DNA of 64,000 nucleotides from Lutjanus erythropterus (lineage: Eukaryota; Chordata; Actinopteri; Lutjaniformes; Lutjanidae), in contig CM034595.1 in the NCBI GenBank assembly GCA_020091685.1, forward strand, positions 10,151,775-10,215,774. The letters are read 5' to 3'. A program made the translations under genes and the position numbers. Each line of letters begins with the position of its first letter. The first letter of the stretch is position 1. Under the pieces are notes generated by a model, which was not told the origin of the DNA, did no database searches, and saw nothing but the letters and a program-made list of their open reading frames with translations. Positions 52,601 through 61,600 of this stretch are shown here, in pieces.

Positions 52601-55600
52601 TGCCAGACCTAGGAATGATTTGACCAGATTCGAACTAGGGGGCTGATAGGGAGAGAGGTTTTTTTTTCCGTTCTTTATTTTTGGAATCAAGGGGTAAGAA
52701 AAGGGTGACAGGTGGAAAATGTGCAGAGACTGAGAAGTCCCCTAAGAGCCAGGTCGAAGAGTCAGTTCTAAATTGTGGTGCCAGAATGACTTCGGGGGAA
52801 AACTGTGGCAAGGAAGATGAAAATGTCAAAATGTCACTCTCCGGAGGTCTGATTTGAAAAGTTTTTTCTGCCTACCGAAAATTAGAGCAGTCGACTTGTT
52901 TCTTTTCCTCCTTCTGCCTGTATCTATTATTGACCTGTAGGGACTGTCTCTTTTTGCCATGAATATGGCAGATACGTTATCTTTACACAGCCATTTGTAG
53001 CAGTTGAACAACCGTTCTCCGCTGTTTGCATCAGCTTTATCTTGACCAATCAGAGCTGACATGCTTTGCCGGAGCAGAGCTTGATATTTCAGGCTACAGT
53101 TCTTTGGATGGCAGCATGTCATATCAACAACAGGTGAAATGGCTTATTTTACACATGAAAAGTGCATGTTTATGATGTGGGTTTGATATGATCAGTATAA
53201 TGGCAGTGAAGCAGCTCTGAAGGCTGGCTGTCGTACAGTAAGATGCAGTTCACTGTAACATGCACTGCTGGCTTCTGCTGATATTGTTACAGCTCTAGTA
53301 TAAATTTGTTATAGTGTTGAAATGATTAGTCAATTATCTGAATATTCAAATGAAAGAAAAACAATATTGATAGTAGATTGGTTGGTTAAAAGTTTTATCA
53401 AATGACAGGTTTGCATGTAATGTTCACTGTGGCAGTTTAGCATATTGCCATGTTAACGCCTGTTTATCAGCACTAAACACATAAACCATTGCCTGATGGT
53501 TCAAGATTCAAAACTTAATTGTCCATTAATGCATGCAGCAATGGAAATGTGTTTTCCTCTGGTGTATGGCATGTAGAGATTCAATATGGTTCATATAACA
53601 ACATTCAAACACACATAAAAAAAAGACCTCTCATTACATGTAGTAAAATCTCAAGGGGTAAAACGCAATGTACAGGAGTAGGAGATGAAAGTTAAGTTAA
53701 AGAGTTGACCAGTAGCAGTTAAAAATTAAATGGTAAATATAAAGTACTGGCTCAGCTAGTTAAAGCACATATAACAGCAACATCCATGGTTCAAAGACTG
53801 GCTGCAGGACTTTGTTGTTGTCATATCCATTTCTTTCGCAACATTTCCTGTCTTTATCTTTACTGCTACTTTCGGATAAAGGTGAAAACTGCCCCCAAAA
53901 ATCTGAAAAAGGTGATGCAATTAACCTAAACTAACATGGACCTCTGTACCAGATTTTATGGCAATGCATCCAATAGCGGTGGGGGCAATTCACAAAAAAC
54001 CTTAACATCAACCTTACAGTGGCATTAAAGGTCTGTTGTGTAAGATTTTGGGGAATTATTCAGAATTATTATTATTCAGAATATGGCAGAAATGGAATAT
54101 GATAGTCATATGTATGATTTAGGATTAGGTTATACTGTAAAATTTTCCAACTGGCCACTGCCCTGACTAGCAACCAACAGTCACCGATAACCTTTATCTG
54201 TGCAACCACAACAACATTACAATGAACTCCAGCTAATCACTGATAGCTGATATAGTCATCCAGTGGCCCTAGTATGTTGTCATTGCTCCATAATCACTTG
54301 TAGATAAGAATTATGTTTTCATTTACTTAAGAATGAGTTGTTTATATCTACAGAAGACACGGATCTGCCTCCACAGAGACCGCCAGTTGCCGGAAACTGA
54401 CAAACTAAACAATGGCTCTAGATACAGCCTTTTGTGTCTTTCACAAGCTTTGAGGCCGCTGTAGGTTCTCCTGTGTGCTTGGAAAGGGAAAGTGAGATGA
54501 GTTGGTTGCAATCTGCAAACTCACCACTAGATGCCACTGAACCCTACACACTGGTCTTTCAAAGAAAATATCAGGGGATCACCAAAGTCCCGAGATTCAT
54601 CCTCCGGTTGCCATTAATGTCTGCACAAAATTTTCTGTCAATCCATTCAGTGGAAGTTGAGATGTTTCAGACCAGACCAAAGTGGTTGACAGACCGATGA
54701 GCAGGCTGGCATTGCCATGAATGGACCCACACCACTAGTGTGACTAAAAACATCCCAAACGTTTGCTGGTTCTGGCTTCTCAACTGTCAGGATTTGCCTG
54801 TTTTATATGACTGCAAATACAATTTTATGGGGTTTTGTACTAAACAAGCAATTTGAAGACATCACCGCGGGCTCTGCAAAATTGTTATGGCCATATTTCA
54901 CTAATTTCTATCATTGTATAGACTTGATTATTCAATTAATTGGTAAAATAATCAGCAAATTAGTTGCACTCCTATTAAGCTTACCTTAATGTCACAGTTG
55001 TTCGTCAGGTGTTGAAATTTACTGTAGGATTGGACAAAGCAGAGGCCCAGTGATAGGACACAGGGGCACAGTGCTGTACGTCTGGCCAAGATCAGGAGGA
55101 AAGACTAAGACAGGGACGAGTGTTTCCTGGTGCTGCCGTTGGCTGCGTGTAGGAGCAGGCTGCGCGGCGCGGCATTGGCGGCAGCAGGCGCACGGCACTA
55201 TTGATTGGGCTCCACAGGCTGAGACCAGCCAATTCAGAGCACCAGTGAGCCGAGACCGATTGGGCCTCCTGAGTTACAAAATCCCACAGCTCTTCTTCTC
55301 TCATCTGCCAAAAAAAGTGTATTTCTCATTCCCCAGGCAAATGTTTTCGAAGAGAAACTTTAAGATTTTGGGTTGAAACAGAACAGAGGAAGGCAAATAT
55401 TATGTATGACTGTGCTTGAGTCACTGTTATTGTGATCATAAAATCAACCTTATTGTTGTAATGGAGCCATTTATAACTTTAGCATGTTGTGGAGCAGCAC
55501 AAATGAAGACTAACTTGATCATTTGCAGCTGTCTTTGTGTTTGATGGTTCGAGTGACTATTGGAAAACCAATGATAGAGACTTGATGGTTATATGTCAGT

Positions 55601-58600
55601 GCTGCACTAATCATTTTCTTTTATTAACAATCAAACAATCAAAGACAAGTGTCATTTGAAAGAGGTCGATGGTGGTGGTGAAGCTACATAAAATGATCAC
55701 TTTTTTAGCTCTTTGGTCCTTTTTAGCATCTTTGAATACATTGTTTTGGATTTACAGCCCACAAACTCTCTTCAACTTTGCTTCCAACAGTAGCAGGTGG
55801 CTGTTTTCAGAGAAAAAGCTCTGATAAACTGACACCATTACTCTGCCACAAACAAACATACTGTAGCTAGCGACCAGCTGGTGAACATAGTGAAGAATTT
55901 TGCAAGCTAAAGAGCTAAAGATTCTGCTTTAGGAGTTGGTTGACACACAAGCTATTAGGAGAGTTTGACTTTAATTTGTCAGGTGGACAGAATTCAGCTC
56001 CAAATGAATTCTTATTTATTAATGTCTGCTGGATGAGCAAAAAGGTAATTATATGCCATCACATTAACTAGAACTAGAGATGTGACCAAGCCATTATTTA
56101 GCAAATCACAAGTACATCTCAAGCCTTTAGTCCCAAGTCAAGACTGATAAGCCCCAAGTCAAATCCCAAATCAATACTGTCAAGTCCCAAATCAAGACAG
56201 ACGAATCCCAAGTTAAGTCCCAAGTTCGAAAGTTTCAAAGTTTGAATTTCTAGCCTCATTGATTTACAAAATTGCTCAACTGTTAAGTTATTGTTAGCTT
56301 AGCATTATCTCACTAAGTATGTACTAATTAGTCTTGACTTACTGTTGTTTGTGCAACTTCAAGTTGTTATATTATTGTCTGCAATTTTTGACCCACGTTT
56401 TACATACTGCAGTTAATTTTCTGTTGACCACAGCACAGATTTTGTACATCATTATCATGGCATTATTTTTTCCAACTGATGCTCAGTAACGTAACGTTAT
56501 TCTTTTTATGGTTCCCTCCTGCAACTTGATTGGTTGCTGTCGGATTGGTTCAAGACAAAGTGAATGTAGAGATTATGGGGGATGTTATCGTTACTTGATT
56601 CAGGAAACTGAGGGAAATGAATTGATCTGTGGCACACTGTTTAAATAACATACTATTGGGCTTGGTGTAAAATATCAAGTATTTTTCAAGTGAAAAGTCT
56701 TACATCTAAGTGAAGTCACGTATCATTTGCAATTTGCAAGTCTTTTTTGATTTTGTGAAGTCGAATCTAAGTTGTCACTTCTGTTTTAGCTTCTTCTGGC
56801 CACAAGCGGACAAAAATCAATTAATGCAGCTATAAAACCCAGCAGATCAAATGGTTAAACTGTGAGACTTTTGTCTCCTTCTCAGGTTTCATTGTTGTGA
56901 ATGTTTGTGTGTGTTTTTGTCCAGGTATGGGAAGCTGCTGCCCTCCCTCCAAGCCAGGCAGTTTTCTGCAGCTACAGGGCTGAGCCGCATGCTGATTATC
57001 CTAGGGGCGATTGAACCGACTATCAAAGGCGAAAATGTCTCAGAGGAGGTCATCCAGCGCCAGGTCAGACCAATACACACATACTCACACACATTACAGT
57101 GACAAATTCCCCAAAGGTTTTGACATTAATTGATTATTTGTTAAAAAAACCCCCCAAAAAAAACCAGCAGAAATCTTTTTTTTTAATGTTGTGTCATGCT
57201 GAGGGTGATACTGCAGGCCAGGGGCAATTTAGAAATCATTTAGGGGTGAATGTAAGACGTCCTCTGGGTAGAAAGGTGAGGTTTATGTAATCTGGAGACT
57301 AAAATGTTGCTCTGCTCCTCTGCTCTGACAGTTTATGTTAACCTAATTAGAAGTATGGATGAAACAATGATGCTTTATCAGGCATTTTAAATGTACTGCC
57401 CCCCATCTTTCCTGTACAGCCACAGGATGGTGCTAGTGTGAGAATAATCATGTCCTCCCTCCTCAGCAGAGATAGGAGTGGATGATGATTGCCGGAGTGT
57501 TTGTCTTCATATCGTCAGAGGCTGTGAATTTGGCATGATATGACAGCAGACGTCATTTTAAAATAAATGAAAATTGAACCCTTTCCTGGAACTGACATGA
57601 TGCTGCAATTGCATACAGTGTATCTCCTGACGCCTGCTGTATTGTAAACTCAGCCTTTTGACAGGTCATACAGTTTGTGAGGAAAAAGCTGTTAATATGA
57701 GCTTTACAAGCTTTGTTTTGCTGTGTGTTGCAGATGAAGTTTCTCTACTGGGGAGGCTTTTTATTTTGCGCTTGTCCATACTCAGATCTGGTGTGGATCT
57801 GTTTAAAAAAAACACACGTACAGCGGTGACACTGCCTGTCATGAAGTCCTGTAGTCATTTTTTACTTGCTATGGAAAACATCTTAGGCAGAGAGGAGTAG
57901 TAATGGATTCTGGTGATGAACAACAACCAATATCTTTGGTAACATGGTATAGAGCTCTCTATAGACTGACACCTTATTATAGCAGGAAACAAACACTCAT
58001 GTTTGGTGCATTAGGGGCATAGAGAAAGTGAGATTATTGCAGGAAAGCTAATTTAGTAGCTGTTTATTGCATTTAAACCATACAGTCCTACAACAAATTC
58101 TGTTATTTCTTTCTTCGGGGAAACAACTTACACTTAAGCGGCGCTCTGTGAGCACTAAGTGACATTTTTCTAACATTCATTCAGCATTAATTTTATTCCG
58201 CAGCTGTCTGTATGATGCGATGACTCCTGCTTCAGGATGAATGCGAACAGTTCGTTAAGGCGCCTTGTTCTCTGCTGCCAGCCACCCACGATTTGATGGC
58301 AGTAGTGATGAGGGACCTATTTCAGCTTTTCAAGTATTACAGTTGTTGCCAAGGAGATAAGGACATCATTGTGCTTGAATTCTCCAAGGACAGAGAAAGG
58401 TTTTGTAGACAGGCTAGTGAAGGTTATAACACGCACACACACACATACACACACACTCGCAGGCTCGCCGGACTCAATAGAGCATGCAGTCCATTTCTCA
58501 AGGGCATGTTCTGTAACCACTGCTTAATTGAACTGGAGCAGAATTGTTTGCTGCTATGTTAACGGCACCAAAGCTATCTGGTCTCATCACATGTGGGTGA

Positions 58601-61600
58601 TGGGAGACAGTTAAAGGGGAATTCTGCTCAATTTGTGGATTCGCATCTATTCTGGTGGCGTGGTGAACTTTCCTCCCCCTCCTCCTCAGCCTCGAGCAGG
58701 AGGATCAGAGAAGCAAGACTGAGATTTACAATGTCAACATATCAGTATTCTGTCTGGAGCTGCTTCATTCAATGAGTGGACACTGACTTCTTTGCATTCA
58801 AATGGGCTCACTGAGGCAAGAGTTCATTTTCCCACCTTTTTCCAAATCTTCTTGGAAATGTACAGTTTAGATGGAACTAAGAAGTTTGAGTATTACATCC
58901 TTCTTTGCATTGGATTCAATCACGGTATGTTCACACTGTAAGTGCAGGTATAATAAACCATATGGCAGTGTGCTCTAAATAAGGTTAAGCATCGTAGAGA
59001 TCTTGCTTACAATACATACATACAAATGTTAAAAAGATGTGTGTTTAGGATTTAATCTCATCTGGTGGTGAGCTTGCAGTTTGCAAATGAAAGAATTTAC
59101 AGTGGCCATGAAACTTTGCAAAATGCAAAAAACAGTATCTAGAGCCAGTGTTTGTCTGTTCAGGGCTACTGTGGATTGGCTGTTGAAAAACTTTCCTGTG
59201 TTGTGACTGGCTGTTTTGTGAACCCACCTGTTCTGCGATGGGCTGTTATAAAATCCTCTTGTGTTGTGATTGGCTGTTGTAAAATCCCCCTGTAATGTGA
59301 TTGGCTGTTGTACAACCTGGCTGTGTTGTGATTCTGTTGAAAAACACACCTGCCTTGTGATTGACTGCTTTAAAAGCCTCCTGTGTTGTGATTGGCTGTT
59401 GTATAAGCCGCCTATGTTGTGTTTGGATGTTGTAAAACCATTCTGTGCTGTGATTGGCTGAAATAAAATCCCCATGTTTTGTGATAGGTTGTTGTAAAAC
59501 ATGGCTGTGTTGTGATTTGCTGTTGTACAACCAACCCGTGTTGTAATTGGCTGTTGCTAAATCCTCCCGTCTTGTGACTGGTGCTTGGAGAAACCCCCTG
59601 TGCTGTGATTGGTGATTGTAAAATCCCCCGTGTTGTGATTGGCTGTTGTAAAATCAACATGTTAGAGTTGGGCGATTGGACGAATGTATCGTCTATCAAC
59701 GATGGGATGAATCCATCGCCAACTGCTTTTTCTGGCCAATTTTTAGGGATTTTATATGTTTTTCTGTCGAGTTTGAATTTAGTGTGCTTTCCGAGGAGTT
59801 AAAGAGCCAATTAAGCTTGTCTTGGTTCAGTAAAAGAGAGAAACATGAATCCAGAAGATGTACGGTTGTATTTCTCGGTTTAAAATGGAAAATGAGTGCG
59901 AGAACATGTCATTTCTAGACACTTTGTGAGTTTATTTTGTCTGTTGGACGTAGTGAACGTATGCAGCATTCGTAACATAGTGAATTAGCCGCATGTGCAC
60001 ATCTCCCAGCTGAGACCCGAGAGGATGGGAGGAGGTGGGAGTGGGGAGGAGTGGGGAGTTGAGATCGCCAGTTGCTGATGGATGGGCTGACGATGATTGA
60101 AAGTTTTAACATATCGCCCAACTCTACAACAACATGTCTTGTGATTGGCTGTTGGACCAATTTTATTAGAATTGCCTAAACAACAAATCACAACTGAGAA
60201 CATATTAAACACACTTCCCATCCCCAACAACATCTCACCTTTGACCTGCGCTGACCACAGAGGTCTATTTGTGCTCAGTTATCATTTGAAATCCTTCTAT
60301 TTAGTCTCAGACAGTGCGTATGTGATGTGAATACGGTTGACAATGAAATGCACTTTATATTCTACTGTAGTTTTTATTGTGATGTTTGAGTTAAAAAGCT
60401 TTTCCGAACATCCCAGTCTGTTTGCTATGACAGATGAATGTGTATATATTTACATACAATATGTTGACACAGCTCAGTGTTTTTTTTCATGCACGTTAAG
60501 TTTATATCTGACATCATGTATTCAACACATGTATACAGTACTATTCTCTGAAGCAGGGCTGTGCAATATGGTGAAAAAAAATCATATTACGATTATTTTG
60601 ACAGATATTGCGATATGGTTCACAATTAGTGTGAATGATAATTTTTCAACACATTTTTCATTTTAACTGAAAAAATCTTTAAATGAATTAAATCAGAATG
60701 ATGGGACATTTGTTGGGTCTCTACCAAATAAACCTGTTTTCTTAGATTAGGAGGACAAGGCTTGTAGGTCAAGGCATCTCTGCAGCACTACAGTACTTCA
60801 TTATAACACTGTTTTGTCACACATTTCTCTTCTATCAATAAATTGCAGCTTCCAAAATTTCAAAATTATTTCAATGAATTGTGCAGCTGTACACTGAAGG
60901 TAATGTAAGTAGTGTCTTGTAGCCTTAAGGTGTATTACACTTGACTAACAAAAAATAAATCAATCACTCATTCATTTTAGATGTTGTGACTGATTTACTT
61001 TCTCTGTCTTTTTTTTTTTAAACAAATCCTTATTTATTCATTTAACAGGTATAATAAAATACAATGAGCATTAGAGACTCATTTTTAGTGTTTTTTCTCT
61101 ATCTTTGTCTCTTATAGAAATACCTACTAAGTAACCCTGCACATCAGAGCAGTGCTGTGGATGAGCATTACTTTTTGAATGAAAGTGCAGCTCAAGTAAG
61201 GTAAGGAAAGCCTTTTTTTGTTGTTTAATGTGAAAGTCAAAATTTATATTTAGATATTTAGTATTGTTGCTGTTTTTAAAGGGATATCACAAAGTTTAAG
61301 CCCCTCTCCAGCCGGACCTCTGTGAGTGTGATCACTGGGGATTCCTTTGACCAGGAAATACCAGAACACCTAAACCAGGTGAGAGTGTTACTATATGATA
61401 CATTATTAACGCCAGTACAGTGACAGAACATTACTGTAGTGACGGTTGTGTAAGCCTCAGAGTAAATCATCCTTTCCGTGCACCAGATGGTAGCTAAGCT
61501 TCAAAAGAAGTTTCTGGAGGAGTCCTACCCATCAGCCAATCACATTCACATAAAAGGAGCAGACCGGCAAATGATCTACAAGAAGCCATCTGCCATCAGC

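Noticed and set aside
55050..55376. Plus-strand 108-codon frame in intron 7
   Set aside because: It overlaps the GC-rich CCAAT block, lacks domain motifs and has no convincing acceptor/donor pair in phase with exon 7 or exon 8.
59029..59699. Minus-strand frames of up to 157 codons rich in NHNT/QSQH repeats
   Set aside because: They are translations of the 31-base minisatellite, open in several frames because the unit length varies, with no splice or start context.
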